Assembly: GCF_005503015.1 (NCBI RefSeq) | Contig: NZ_SCOL01000003.1 | Location: forward strand, 200,174 to 264,173 | Reading direction: 5' to 3' | Length of the DNA: 64,000 nucleotides | DNA from: Bacillus sp. E(2018) | GTDB lineage: Bacteria > Bacillota > Bacilli > Bacillales > Fictibacillaceae | Part shown: positions 1 through 8,173 of the stretch, in pieces | How the letters are laid out: every line of letters starts with the position of its first letter | Position numbering within the stretch: position 1 is the first letter of the stretch | Made by a program: the position numbers and the translations under genes | Notes under the pieces: model-generated | Database searches by the model: none | Told to the model about the DNA's origin: nothing | Seen by the model: the letters and a program-made list of their open reading frames with translations, nothing else

Positions 1-60
1 ACCAGCTCCACCGCTTGTATCTGATCCTGCAATCGTAAGTGCTTTTTTAGGTGACATCAT
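1..60 (-). CDS. ThiD/PdxK-type kinase, N-terminus only (cut by window edge)
   Basis: The first 20 codons of a gene running leftwards out of the window. The peptide MMSPKKALTIAGSDTSGGAG has the conserved start of hydroxymethylpyrimidine/phosphomethylpyrimidine kinases and the related pyridoxine kinases (KALTIAGSDxSGGAG), which phosphorylate HMP or pyridoxal in thiamine and vitamin B6 metabolism. Two adjacent ATG codons (58-60 and 55-57) follow an AAAGGAG site; either could be the start. ThiD and PdxK cannot be separated from this fragment. Confidence 0.85.
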   Translation of the reverse strand, partial: MMSPKKALTIAGSDTSGGAG

Positions 61-168
61 AAAATCTCCTTTATTCTCGTTTCTCTATATGTAACAGATT
101 ATAGCAAAAAATAAGGAGAAAAGAAAAAGTAGCTGACAACGGTAAATTTCACCATGTAATCGAAGTGA

Positions 169-197
169 TTGACATATTTGTATATACAGGTTAAATT
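169..197 (+). promoter_or_regulatory. Predicted sigma-A promoter of treP
   Basis: TTGACA (169-174), a 17-bp spacer, then TAAATT (192-197). The spacer contains the first TreR-type operator, so a bound repressor would cover the promoter. Inference from sequence match only. Confidence 0.6.
178..189 (+). promoter_or_regulatory. TreR operator 1
   Basis: TTGTATATACAG, one base from the perfect palindrome TTGTATATACAA known as the TreR operator of B. subtilis. It lies between the -35 and -10 elements of the predicted treP promoter. Confidence 0.75.
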
Positions 198-208
198 ATT
201 TTTGTAAG

Positions 209-222
209 ATGTATATACAAGT
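209..222 (+). promoter_or_regulatory. TreR operator 2
   Basis: ATGTATATACAAGT, second copy of the GTATATAC core, 31 bp (about three helical turns) from operator 1 and just downstream of the predicted transcription start. The spacing suits cooperative binding or looping by TreR, encoded at 3555. Confidence 0.75.
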
Positions 223-326
223 TTGGATTTTTGTGAAAACGCTTAGACACAATATAAGGATGAACAAGTTTTCATCAACTGATAGTTAAGGGTATAGAGA
301 TATATGGCTTTTTTTATCATGTGAAA

Positions 327-340
327 TGGAAACGGTTTCT
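327..340 (+). promoter_or_regulatory. cre site (CcpA) directly before the treP ribosome site
   Basis: TGGAAACGGTTTCT fits the cre consensus TGWNANCGNTNWCA except at the last base and is nearly palindromic. It ends at the treP AGGAGGG site, in a position where CcpA would act as a transcriptional roadblock. A weaker cre-like match lies at 234-247. Confidence 0.6.
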
Positions 341-353
341 AGGAGGGAACAGA

Positions 354-1757
354 ATGAGCAAAATGCGTGAAACAGCTGAACAAATCGTCGAAGCTCTCGG
401 CGGTAAAGAAAATATATCAGCAGCGACCCACTGCGTAACGCGTCTTCGTCTTGCTCTTAAAGATGAAGGTAAAGTAGACGAGAAAGCTCTAGAGAATATT
501 GATCTCGTAAAAGGTTCTTTCTCAACAAACGGCCAATATCAAGTTGTGATTGGGCAAGGAACAGTTGATAAGGTTTACAACGAGTTCATTGATATTACAG
601 GGACTGGCCGCGCGTCAAAGGAAGATATCAAGGATGAGGCAAGTAAGAAGTTGAATCCTCTCCAACGAGCGATAAAAGCATTAGCAGATATTTTTATTCC
701 GATTCTTCCTGCGATCGTAACGGCAGGTCTATTGATGGGGATTAACAACATTCTGACTGGTCCAGATATTTTTTATGATAAGAAATCATTCATTGATGTT
801 CACCAAAACTGGGCTGATTTTGCCGGAATGATTAATTTGATCGCGAATACGGCTTTCGTATTTTTACCAGGTCTAATCGGTTGGTCCGCAGTTAAAAAGT
901 TTGGTGGAAGTCCATTACTTGGTATCGTTCTTGGACTGATGCTTGTCCATCCAGATCTTTTAAACGCATGGGATTACGGAAAAACAAAGGATATCCCAAC
1001 ATGGAATTTATTCGGTCTACCTATTGAAAAAGTAGGATATCAAGGTCAAGTGTTGCCCGTTCTGATCGCATCATATTTTTTAGCGAAAATAGAGCTATTC
1101 TTGAAAAAACGTATTCCTGATGCCTTGCAGCTATTATTGGTAGCTCCAATCACTTTATTAGTAACAGGGTTTTTAGCGTTTATCGTTATCGGACCGATCA
1201 CGTTTACGATTGGTAATAGCATTACAGACTTTTTCGTATCAATCTTTGATAACTTTGCATGGTTAGGCGGGTTGATCTATGGTGGGTTCTACTCATTACT
1301 TGTTGTTACAGGAATGCACCATACTTTCTTAGCAGTCGACCTGCAGCTTATCTCAAATACTGGTGGTACATTCTTATGGCCGATGCTTGCCTTATCAAAT
1401 ATTGCACAAGGTTCTGCAGCACTTGCGATGTTTATGGCAACACGTGATGAAAAGCTTAAAGGGCTCGCTGGAACGTCAGCATTATCAGCCTATCTTGGAA
1501 TTACCGAGCCAGCGATGTTCGGAGTGAACTTACGTTTCCGATATCCGTTCATCTTCGCGATGGTTGGTTCTGCTATTGCTGGAATCGTGATCACAGTGGC
1601 CGGTGTTCGTGCATCATCCATTGGAGTAGGAGGTATTCCTGGATTTCTTTCCATCTTGCCAGGAAGCTGGGGATCATTCTTTATTGGAATGGGAATCGCG
1701 CTTGTCGTACCGTTTGTATTAACGTACCTTTATGCAAAAGTAAAAAAATCGAAGTAA
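354..1757 (+). CDS. treP: PTS trehalose-specific EIIBC component TreP
   Basis: Imports trehalose across the membrane while phosphorylating it to trehalose 6-phosphate. Residues 1-90 form the EIIB domain with phosphorylatable Cys27 in the THCVTRLR motif; from about residue 105 to 467 is the EIIC permease, with many hydrophobic segments and the GITEPAMFG motif. No EIIA domain is fused, so phosphate must come from a separate EIIA. The ATG at 354 was chosen over a GTG at 321 because AGGAGGG lies just before it and the family begins at MSKMRE. First gene of treP-treA-treR; TreR operators and a cre site lie upstream. Confidence 0.95.
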   Translation: MSKMRETAEQIVEALGGKENISAATHCVTRLRLALKDEGKVDEKALENIDLVKGSFSTNGQYQVVIGQGTVDKVYNEFIDITGTGRASKEDIKDEASKKLNPLQRAIKALADIFIPILPAIVTAGLLMGINNILTGPDIFYDKKSFIDVHQNWADFAGMINLIANTAFVFLPGLIGWSAVKKFGGSPLLGIVLGLMLVHPDLLNAWDYGKTKDIPTWNLFGLPIEKVGYQGQVLPVLIASYFLAKIELFLKKRIPDALQLLLVAPITLLVTGFLAFIVIGPITFTIGNSITDFFVSIFDNFAWLGGLIYGGFYSLLVVTGMHHTFLAVDLQLISNTGGTFLWPMLALSNIAQGSAALAMFMATRDEKLKGLAGTSALSAYLGITEPAMFGVNLRFRYPFIFAMVGSAIAGIVITVAGVRASSIGVGGIPGFLSILPGSWGSFFIGMGIALVVPFVLTYLYAKVKKSK

Positions 1758-1771
1758 GACAAATAAACAAA

Positions 1772-1807
1772 AACGACCGGAATGACATTATTTTATTTCC
1801 GGTTGTT
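1772..1807 (+). terminator. Intra-operon hairpin between treP and treA
   Basis: Arms AACGACCGGAA (1772-1782) and TTCCGGTTGTT (1797-1807) pair over 11 bp with one mismatch; the T tract is weak. It probably attenuates or stabilises the message rather than ending it. Confidence 0.4.
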
Positions 1808-1839
1808 TTCATTACAAAAATATATTTGGCGGTGAAAGT

Positions 1840-3528
1840 ATGAAGAAGGAACCATGGTGGAAACGATCCGTTGTGTATCAGATCTATCCAAAGAGCTTTA
1901 ATGATACGACAGGGAACGGAACAGGAGATATTGACGGAATAATAGAGAAGTTAGATTATCTTAAAGACTTAGGAGTAGACGTTTTGTGGTTAACTCCGAT
2001 CTATGACTCCCCTCAACGAGACAACGGATATGACATCCGAGATTATTATAAAATCTTTGAAGATTACGGAACGATGGAGGATTTTGATCGACTGCTTCAA
2101 GAGGCACATGAAAGAGATCTGAAGATCATCATGGATATTGTAGTGAACCACACAAGTACAGAGCATGAGTGGTTTCAACAGTCACGTCTGTCGAAAGATA
2201 ATCCTTATCGTGATTTTTATATATGGAAGGACTCTGTTGATAGTGAAGAGCCTTCAAACTGGGTTTCAAAATTCGGTGGATCTGCTTGGAAGTTTGATGA
2301 AGAAACAGGTCAATACTATCTCCACTTATTTGATGTCACACAAGCAGACCTAAACTGGGAAAACACAGAAGTTCGTCAAAAAGTTTATGAGATGATGAAC
2401 TATTGGTTTGAAAAAGGGGTAGATGGCTTCCGTCTAGATGTCATCAATCTAATTTCAAAAAATCAAGATTTCCCTAATGATGATGGCTCTATAGCACCAG
2501 GTGATGGCCGGAAATTCTACACAGATGGACCGCGCGTGCACGAATTTATGCAAGAGATGAACAAGGAAGTTTTCTCAAAATATGATGTACTCACAGTAGG
2601 TGAGATGTCATCCACAACGATTGATCATTGCATCAAGTATACGAATCCTGAGCGGAACGAATTAAGCATGACGTTCAACTTTCACCATCTAAAAGTCGAT
2701 TATCCGAACGGTGAAAAATGGAGTATTGCTGATTTTGATTTTCAAAAATTAAAGGAAATTCTTTCAACGTGGCAAGTGGAGATGCATAAAGGTGGAGGGT
2801 GGAACGCGTTATTTTGGTGTAACCACGATCAGCCGCGCATCGTATCACGTTACGGCGATGACGGTGAATACCGTGTCCAATCTGCAAAAATGCTCGCGAC
2901 TACGATTCATATGATGCAAGGCACACCTTATATTTATCAGGGGGAAGAGTTTGGGATGACAAACCCTAAATTCACAACGATTGATCAGTACCGTGATGTA
3001 GAGTCGTTAAACATGTTCAATCTATTAAAAGAAGCAGGTTATACAGAAGAGGAAGTTCTCGAGATCCTAAAGCATAAATCACGTGATAATTCCCGTACAC
3101 CTGTTCAATGGAATAAGAATGAAAATGCTGGTTTCACAACAGGAGAACCTTGGATACCCGTTGCGTCAAACTTTAAAGAAATCAACGCCGAAGCAGCCGT
3201 AAATGATGAAAACTCTATTTTTTATCATTACCAAAAGCTCAATAAACTAAGAAAAGATCTAGATGTCATCACATATGGTGATTATCAACTAATCTTAGAG
3301 AATCATCCTGAAATTTTTGCTTATGTTCGTAACGCTGAGAATGGTGAGAAACTTCTTGTCGTGAATAACTTCTATGGTAAAAACACGGAATTTGAACCAC
3401 CAAGTTCCGTCGATCTAACAGGTCTCTCAGCAGAAGTTTTGATTAGTAACTATGAAGATACACCAGAAGATTTATCTTCCTTCTCATTACGACCGTACGA
3501 ATCTATCGTTTTTCACTTAAAAAAATAA
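1840..3528 (+). CDS. treA: Alpha,alpha-phosphotrehalase TreA (GH13)
   Basis: Cytoplasmic hydrolase that splits trehalose 6-phosphate, the product of TreP, into glucose and glucose 6-phosphate. The 562-residue protein has the GH13 alpha-amylase fold: WWKRSVVYQIYPKSF at the start, substrate motif DIVVNHTS, nucleophile Asp200 in GFRLDV, acid/base Glu255 in TVGEMS and transition-state stabiliser Asp330 in NHDQPR. Length matches B. subtilis TreA. It closely resembles oligo-1,6-glucosidases; position between treP and treR decides the call. The ATG at 1840 follows GGCGGTGAAAG. Confidence 0.95.
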   Translation: MKKEPWWKRSVVYQIYPKSFNDTTGNGTGDIDGIIEKLDYLKDLGVDVLWLTPIYDSPQRDNGYDIRDYYKIFEDYGTMEDFDRLLQEAHERDLKIIMDIVVNHTSTEHEWFQQSRLSKDNPYRDFYIWKDSVDSEEPSNWVSKFGGSAWKFDEETGQYYLHLFDVTQADLNWENTEVRQKVYEMMNYWFEKGVDGFRLDVINLISKNQDFPNDDGSIAPGDGRKFYTDGPRVHEFMQEMNKEVFSKYDVLTVGEMSSTTIDHCIKYTNPERNELSMTFNFHHLKVDYPNGEKWSIADFDFQKLKEILSTWQVEMHKGGGWNALFWCNHDQPRIVSRYGDDGEYRVQSAKMLATTIHMMQGTPYIYQGEEFGMTNPKFTTIDQYRDVESLNMFNLLKEAGYTEEEVLEILKHKSRDNSRTPVQWNKNENAGFTTGEPWIPVASNFKEINAEAAVNDENSIFYHYQKLNKLRKDLDVITYGDYQLILENHPEIFAYVRNAENGEKLLVVNNFYGKNTEFEPPSSVDLTGLSAEVLISNYEDTPEDLSSFSLRPYESIVFHLKK

Positions 3529-3554
3529 TGCTACACTATGTATGGTGAATAATG

Positions 3555-4271
3555 ATGAGAAAAAATAAATTTCAAGAGATCTATCAGGAAATATCTGCAC
3601 AAATCCAAGAGGGTGTCATAAAAGCTAATACTCAGCTTCCATCTGAACATGATTTAGCAGACCAATACGAGACATCCAGGGAAACGGTCAGAAAGGCACT
3701 AAATCTTTTATCGCAAAACGGTTTTATACAAAAAATCCGTGGTAGAGGATCGATCGTTCTTGAGACAAACAAATTTAGCTTTCCTGTTTCGGGATTAGTA
3801 AGTTTTCAAGAGTTGTCAGAGTCTATGGGAAAGAACAGTGTAACGACTGTTCATGAATTTGGTTTGATCGAACCGGATGAGTTTCTTCAACAGCAGCTCC
3901 AGACAGAACCTGAAGAACTTACATGGAAAGTGATTCGTTCACGGCAGCTTGATGGAGAGACCATCATTTTGGACAAAGATTACTTCTTAAAAAAGTACGT
4001 ACCAAAGCTCACGAAAGAAATTGCTGAACAGTCCATTTACGCCTATTTAGAAAATGAGTTAGGACTGAAGATCAGTTTTGCAAAAAAAGAAATTGTCGTT
4101 GTAGATTGTACAGCGGAAGATAAAGAATTGTTGGATCTTGATGATTTTAAACATATTGTTGTCGTAAAAAACTATGTGTATCTAGAAGATGCGAGCCTCT
4201 TTCAATACACAGAATCTCGTCACCGACTCGATCGTTTCCGATTTGTAGATTTTGCAAGACGGGGAAGATGA
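3555..4271 (+). CDS. treR: Trehalose operon repressor TreR (GntR family)
   Basis: GntR/HutC-type repressor whose effector in B. subtilis is trehalose 6-phosphate. Residues about 1-70 form the winged helix (QLPSEHDLADQYETSRETVRKAL is the DNA-reading part); the remainder is a UTRA effector domain. Likely binds the two TTGTATATACAA-type sites before treP. The second of two adjacent ATGs (3555) has the better 6-nt spacing from GGTGA; 3552 is the alternative. It lies 26 bp after treA and is followed by a strong terminator. Confidence 0.93.
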   Translation: MRKNKFQEIYQEISAQIQEGVIKANTQLPSEHDLADQYETSRETVRKALNLLSQNGFIQKIRGRGSIVLETNKFSFPVSGLVSFQELSESMGKNSVTTVHEFGLIEPDEFLQQQLQTEPEELTWKVIRSRQLDGETIILDKDYFLKKYVPKLTKEIAEQSIYAYLENELGLKISFAKKEIVVVDCTAEDKELLDLDDFKHIVVVKNYVYLEDASLFQYTESRHRLDRFRFVDFARRGR

Positions 4272-4291
4272 TAAGTGAAGAGGGAAAACTA

Positions 4292-4324
4292 AAAAGCAGA
4301 GGAAATGAACATCCTCTGCTTTTT
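4292..4324. terminator. Bidirectional terminator, tre operon / small membrane protein
   Basis: AAAAGCAGAGGA and TCCTCTGCTTTT pair perfectly around an 8-nt loop, with a T run on the plus strand and an A run that serves the minus-strand gene ending at 4333. Confidence 0.85.
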
Positions 4325-4332
4325 AAATTTGC

Positions 4333-4500
4333 CTATAACCCATTGGGACCATCACCACTGTTCCAAGTGCTACCGACTTCACCTTGCCTTACACTAGGGT
4401 CTACACTATGGGCATGTTTATCCATTCTTTTCTTTCTTCTGTAATCTATGATATATGCAAATACTAAGATTCCGATGATGAAAAGTAGTAACCACCACAA
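4333..4500 (-). CDS. Small single-pass membrane protein (TTG start)
   Basis: A 55-residue open frame with one N-terminal membrane segment (MWWLLLFIIGILVFAYII), a basic stop-transfer (DYRRKKR) and a hydrophilic tail ending GSTWNSGDGPNGL. The TTG start at 4500 is preceded by AAGGGGG at good spacing, and the gene ends just before a bidirectional terminator. Membrane segment followed by positive charges suggests an N-out/C-in anchor. No function can be assigned. Easily missed because it is short and starts with TTG. Confidence 0.65.
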   Translation of the reverse strand: MWWLLLFIIGILVFAYIIDYRRKKRMDKHAHSVDPSVRQGEVGSTWNSGDGPNGL

Positions 4501-4536
4501 AGAAAATTCCCCCTTTTTATCAGTAAATCCTCAAGT

Positions 4537-5007
4537 CTAATTCATATCCCCAACATAAGTAATTTCACTGTCTTTCGAGTGACTTTTCTCTTGAATCAAT
4601 GGAATGATCTCTTTTGGGTAGTAATTATATGCTGATAACCGATCGATTGGAAGCCACTGGATTTCTAATTGAGTAGAATCTGGAGAAAGCGGCTGAAAGC
4701 GTGTTGGAACCTTCTCTAAGAAAGCTTCAAAGATATGCTCTACAATATGTATTTGGTCCTCTTCTTTTTGATTCTCAACATGATTTTTGCTGATGAACTC
4801 TCGAACCCATAATAATGGGCCAACTTCTACTTTTACGCCAAGTTCTTCTAAACATTCTCGAATCACCGCGTTTGATAACGTCTCGTTAAAATCCTGTCCT
4901 CCCCCCGGAATAACATATTTTATATCATCTTCATTGCCCTTTTTTATTGTTAATACATGATTGTCATGAATGATTAATGCTTTCACTGAACTTCTAATTC
5001 TGTTCAT
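4537..5007 (-). CDS. Nudix hydrolase
   Basis: Hydrolase of nucleoside diphosphate-linked compounds; substrate unknown. The 156-residue protein contains a complete Nudix box, GGGQDFNETLSNAVIRECLEELGV, spelled here as G-x5-E-x7-RE-x2-EELG, which binds the catalytic divalent metal. The ATG at 5007 (MNRIRSS) is preferred over an upstream in-frame ATG at 5022 because GGAGGT lies between them at 7-nt spacing. Transcribed divergently from nhaC. Confidence 0.88.
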   Translation of the reverse strand: MNRIRSSVKALIIHDNHVLTIKKGNEDDIKYVIPGGGQDFNETLSNAVIRECLEELGVKVEVGPLLWVREFISKNHVENQKEEDQIHIVEHIFEAFLEKVPTRFQPLSPDSTQLEIQWLPIDRLSAYNYYPKEIIPLIQEKSHSKDSEITYVGDMN

Positions 5008-5057
5008 ACGATCAACCTCCATAAAGTTCTCTTCTTTAATTTACCATGTCTGTAGTG

Positions 5058-5086
5058 TTGACAGCTTCTGTTAAGTTCGTTAGTAT
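5058..5086 (+). promoter_or_regulatory. Predicted sigma-A promoter of nhaC
   Basis: TTGACA (5058-5063), 17-bp spacer, TAGTAT (5081-5086). A small hairpin AACGC-N6-GCGTT (5110-5125) follows in the leader. Confidence 0.55.
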
Positions 5087-5164
5087 TAGAACAGTTGCTA
5101 ACACGCTTCAACGCGTAAAAGCGTTTAAGTAAATAAGTGTAAGAAGATGAACGGAGAGATTTAC

Positions 5165-6565
5165 ATGAAAAAAGAAATGAAATTGCCGGTGGCTCTTGGA
5201 TTGTTTGCAATGATTTTTGCTGTGATGTTCACGAGTCTCGTGTATATAAAAGTAGAACCGCATATTCCACTGTTAGCCTGCTTAATCTTATTGGGAGCAG
5301 TAGGTGCTGCTTTTGGCGCACCATGGAAGACAATCGAAAAAGGAATATTAAATGGAATCATAGCTGGATTGCAGCCGATCATGATTCTTTTAACGGTAGG
5401 ACTTGTTATAGCAAGTTGGATGTTAAGTGGAACAGTTCCTACATTATTATTTTACGGAATGGATATCATTCAGCCTGAATGGTTTGCAGTAAGTGCGCTT
5501 ATTATCACTGTTATTGTTTCATCCTTTACGGGGAGTTCTTTTACAACGGTGGGTACAGTGGGTATAGCATTGATGGGGATCAGTCACGTGCTTGGAGTGA
5601 ACCCAGCATTAGCTGCTGGAGCTATTGTCTCTGGCGCTTGTTTCGGAGACAAAATGTCACCATTATCTGACTCAACGAACTTTGCACCAGGTGTAGTGGG
5701 AGTAAATATGTTTGAACATATTCGACACATGATGTGGACTACGGTTCCAGCATTCATCCTAACTGCTATTGCCTTTTTCGTACTTGGTGGAAGTGGAGGC
5801 AATGCAAATCTTCAAGAAATCAAAGAGATTCAGTCAGTGCTTTCAAGTGAGTTCCCAATCCATCTATTAACTCTAATATCACCAGTTGTAGTACTTGTCC
5901 TGGCGTTCCGTAAACTGCCAATCATACCTATTCTTTTAGCTGGTGTAACGGTGTCAATCATCGTTGGATTTTTGTTAGTACCTGACCTTACTATGCAAAA
6001 AGTAGTTAATACCATGCAGAATGGTCTGCAAACACAGACAGGGAATGAAACAGTTGATACCATCGTTAACAAAGGTGGATTAATGTCTATGATGTGGTCG
6101 ATCTCCCTTGTACTGATTGCATTAGGACTAGGTGGAGTTATTCAAGCCTTAGGAATGTTTGATCTATTGTTTGGAGCTATAAAGAACACCACACAAAAAG
6201 CGAGCAAGTTAATCGCAACTACTCTAGCATCTTCCGTAGGAATCAATTTACTTGCAGGAGAAATGTACCTTTCCATCCTGCTGCCAGGTCAGGCGTTGAA
6301 AGATGCATATATTAAATCTGGTGTTCCACTAAAGAACTTATCCAGAACGGTAGAAGATGGAGGTACACTTGTAAACCCACTCGTTCCATGGAGCGTTAGT
6401 GGTGCATTCTTTGCATCAACATTGGGTGTATCAGTTATTGATTATATCCCTTATGCATTATTCTTATGGCTGTCTCCAATGTTCACTCTACTTCTTGCAT
6501 ATACAGGTTGGAGTATCGGTGAAAAAAAAACGGCCACATTAGAAAATGATCATACAGCGGCATAA
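5165..6565 (+). CDS. nhaC: Na+/H+ antiporter NhaC family
   Basis: Polytopic membrane protein of 466 residues with about 11-12 hydrophobic segments, belonging to the NhaC antiporter family that expels sodium (or a metabolite) in exchange for protons. Visible family features include SSFTGSSFTTVGTVG near residue 125, GACFGDKMSPLSDSTN near 165, and the C-terminal segment with VEDGGTLVNPLVPWS. The ATG at 5165 has GGAGAG at proper spacing and is preferred over ATG 5147. Some family members exchange malate/lactate, so the substrate is not certain. Confidence 0.88.
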   Translation: MKKEMKLPVALGLFAMIFAVMFTSLVYIKVEPHIPLLACLILLGAVGAAFGAPWKTIEKGILNGIIAGLQPIMILLTVGLVIASWMLSGTVPTLLFYGMDIIQPEWFAVSALIITVIVSSFTGSSFTTVGTVGIALMGISHVLGVNPALAAGAIVSGACFGDKMSPLSDSTNFAPGVVGVNMFEHIRHMMWTTVPAFILTAIAFFVLGGSGGNANLQEIKEIQSVLSSEFPIHLLTLISPVVVLVLAFRKLPIIPILLAGVTVSIIVGFLLVPDLTMQKVVNTMQNGLQTQTGNETVDTIVNKGGLMSMMWSISLVLIALGLGGVIQALGMFDLLFGAIKNTTQKASKLIATTLASSVGINLLAGEMYLSILLPGQALKDAYIKSGVPLKNLSRTVEDGGTLVNPLVPWSVSGAFFASTLGVSVIDYIPYALFLWLSPMFTLLLAYTGWSIGEKKTATLENDHTAA

Positions 6566-6582
6566 TGATAGAGAATTAACTT

Positions 6583-6609
6583 AAGAAGCATCTTTGTAGG
6601 ATGCTTCTT
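6583..6609 (+). terminator. Terminator of nhaC
   Basis: AAGAAGCATC and GATGCTTCTT pair perfectly around a 7-nt loop, followed by TTTCTTTT. Confidence 0.85.
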
Positions 6610-6614
6610 TTCTT

Positions 6615-6643
6615 TTGACAAAAATACGATTAACCATTATCAT
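6615..6643 (+). promoter_or_regulatory. Predicted promoter of the HTH regulator
   Basis: TTGACA (6615-6620), 17-bp spacer, TATCAT (6638-6643). The -10 element lies inside an operator-like sequence (6636-6653), which suggests autoregulation. Confidence 0.65.
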
Positions 6644-6653
6644 TATCGATAAC
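6636..6653 (-). promoter_or_regulatory. Operator-like site A (shared with psd)
   Basis: Read on the minus strand it is GTTATCGATAATGATAAT, matching 16 of 18 positions of GTTATCAATAATGATAAC at 7289-7306 before psd. It covers the -10 element of the regulator gene at 6681, which makes that regulator the obvious candidate to bind both. Inference. Confidence 0.5.
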
Positions 6654-6680
6654 AATAATAGAAAAGGATGATTCTGTACT

Positions 6681-7214
6681 ATGCAAAATAAAGCAGATTT
6701 TATCTTACATCCTGTTCGAATGAAAATTATACAACAACTTTCAAAAGGGCCGGCTACCGTAATGGAATTAAAAGAATGGATATCTGAAGTTCCTCAGGCC
6801 ACACTGTACAGGCATTTAAATCTACTAAGTAAAAACGAGATCATTTTTGTAGTTCAAGAAAAAAAAGTTCGTGGTGCTGTAGAACGCACGTATGCTATGA
6901 ATCAAAATTCAACTTATATTACCGCCGAAGAGGCAGCTAATTTGTCCAAAGAAGAGCATATGAAAATGTTTATGACCTTTGTGTCCAATGTGACGGGCGA
7001 GGTGGAAGCTTACTTCAATGGCGATACGAATCTTAAAACAGATATTTTCGGCTATAACCAGTTGGATCTTTATTTAGATGATGAAGAGTGGGAAGAATTG
7101 AGTCAGACTATGCAGGATCTTATCGGCAAATATGTACCAAACAGACCTTCTAAAGATAAAAAGAAGGTTAAACTTGTTCAGATGTTAGTGCCTGAACCTA
7201 AGAAGAGCAATTAA
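6681..7214 (+). CDS. Winged-helix transcriptional regulator (ArsR-like / HTH_20)
   Basis: A 177-residue DNA-binding protein. Residues about 5-80 form an ArsR-like winged helix (FILHPVRMKIIQQL, VPQATLYRHLNLLSKNEII, then a beta-hairpin wing with KVRGAVERTY). The C-terminal two thirds are helical and acidic (LYLDDEEWEELSQTMQDLI) and could sense a ligand or dimerise. No metal-binding Cys motif is seen. The gene is monocistronic, with an operator-like site over its own -10 and a near-identical site before the phosphatidylserine decarboxylase gene that follows, so it may control membrane lipid synthesis. Target and signal are unknown. Confidence 0.8.
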   Translation: MQNKADFILHPVRMKIIQQLSKGPATVMELKEWISEVPQATLYRHLNLLSKNEIIFVVQEKKVRGAVERTYAMNQNSTYITAEEAANLSKEEHMKMFMTFVSNVTGEVEAYFNGDTNLKTDIFGYNQLDLYLDDEEWEELSQTMQDLIGKYVPNRPSKDKKKVKLVQMLVPEPKKSN

Positions 7215-7288
7215 AAAGAGGAAACGCTGATATATTTAGTAGAATGATTTATACTGTATGTATAACAAAAAATCCCAAGTATACTACC

Positions 7289-7306
7289 GTTATCAATAAT
7301 GATAAC
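7289..7306 (+). promoter_or_regulatory. Operator-like site B before psd
   Basis: GTTATCAATAATGATAAC has 6-bp inverted arms (GTTATC/GATAAC) and matches site A at 6636-6653 in 16 of 18 positions. It lies 33 bp before the psd start and just downstream of a possible -10 (TATACT, 7280-7285). Confidence 0.5.
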
Positions 7307-7338
7307 ATTCATATTAAATTAAAGTTAGGTGATAAAAC

Positions 7339-8124
7339 ATGAACATGACCAAATTTTATAGAAATCTATTTGAACTGAACGGACATCCCGTTGTTGCCCG
7401 TTCATTGAAAAAATTTGCACAATCCAAAGCAAGTAAACCTTTCATCCCTTCATTTGTAAAACTATATAAAATAAACATTAAAGAAGCGACTCGTGACCTT
7501 AAAGAATATCATTCTCTTCACGATGTTTTCATCCGTGATCTAAGACCAGATGCTCGCCCCGTTCCATCAGAAGCTCATGCATTTGTGAGTCCTTGTGATG
7601 CAGTGTTATCCGTAGTTGATCATCTTACGGAAGAGAGCCGTTTTACCGTAAAAGGACAGGAATATACGGTCGCTGAATTATTAGGTTCTGAATCGGAAGC
7701 AAAGAAATACAGTGGGGGACAAGTGTTTGTTTTTTATTTAAGTCCTACGGATTACCATCAAGTTCATGTTCCGGTGGATGCTGAAGTTGAGTCTGTCTAT
7801 ACACTAGGAAGAGAAGCTGCACCAGTCAACGAACTTGGATTACGTCATGGTCTTAGACCTTTAACACGTAATTACAGATTAGTTACTCAAATGAATGCAA
7901 GTGGACAACCTCTTGCACATGTTATGGTCGGTGCTTTGAATGTAAATACGATCGAACGTACGAATCATGAATCCGTTGTAAAAAGAGGAGATTCTTTTGG
8001 GTATTTTTCGTTCGGTTCTACTGTTGTTTTGTGTATTCCAAAAGGGGCTTTGAAGTTCACAGGAAAAAAGGGAAAAGTTAAGATGGGTGAGCTTCTTGGT
8101 GAATGGATTCCGAGAGAAGTTTAA
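7339..8124 (+). CDS. psd: Phosphatidylserine decarboxylase
   Basis: Converts phosphatidylserine to phosphatidylethanolamine at the cytoplasmic membrane. The 261-residue proenzyme has the family order: FIRDLRPDARPV, SPCDAVL with Asp87, DYHQVHVPV with His143, and FGST near the C terminus, where self-cleavage between Gly226 and Ser227 produces the pyruvoyl cofactor. Length matches the short bacterial form. In B. subtilis psd lies with pssA; here no phosphatidylserine synthase is adjacent and a regulator gene precedes it. ATG 7339 follows AGGTGAT; ATG 7345 is an alternative. Confidence 0.94.
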   Translation: MNMTKFYRNLFELNGHPVVARSLKKFAQSKASKPFIPSFVKLYKINIKEATRDLKEYHSLHDVFIRDLRPDARPVPSEAHAFVSPCDAVLSVVDHLTEESRFTVKGQEYTVAELLGSESEAKKYSGGQVFVFYLSPTDYHQVHVPVDAEVESVYTLGREAAPVNELGLRHGLRPLTRNYRLVTQMNASGQPLAHVMVGALNVNTIERTNHESVVKRGDSFGYFSFGSTVVLCIPKGALKFTGKKGKVKMGELLGEWIPREV

Positions 8125-8173
8125 TTATCAAACTAAAAAGCTGTTTCAATTTACTTAGTAGCTCTCAATAGTA

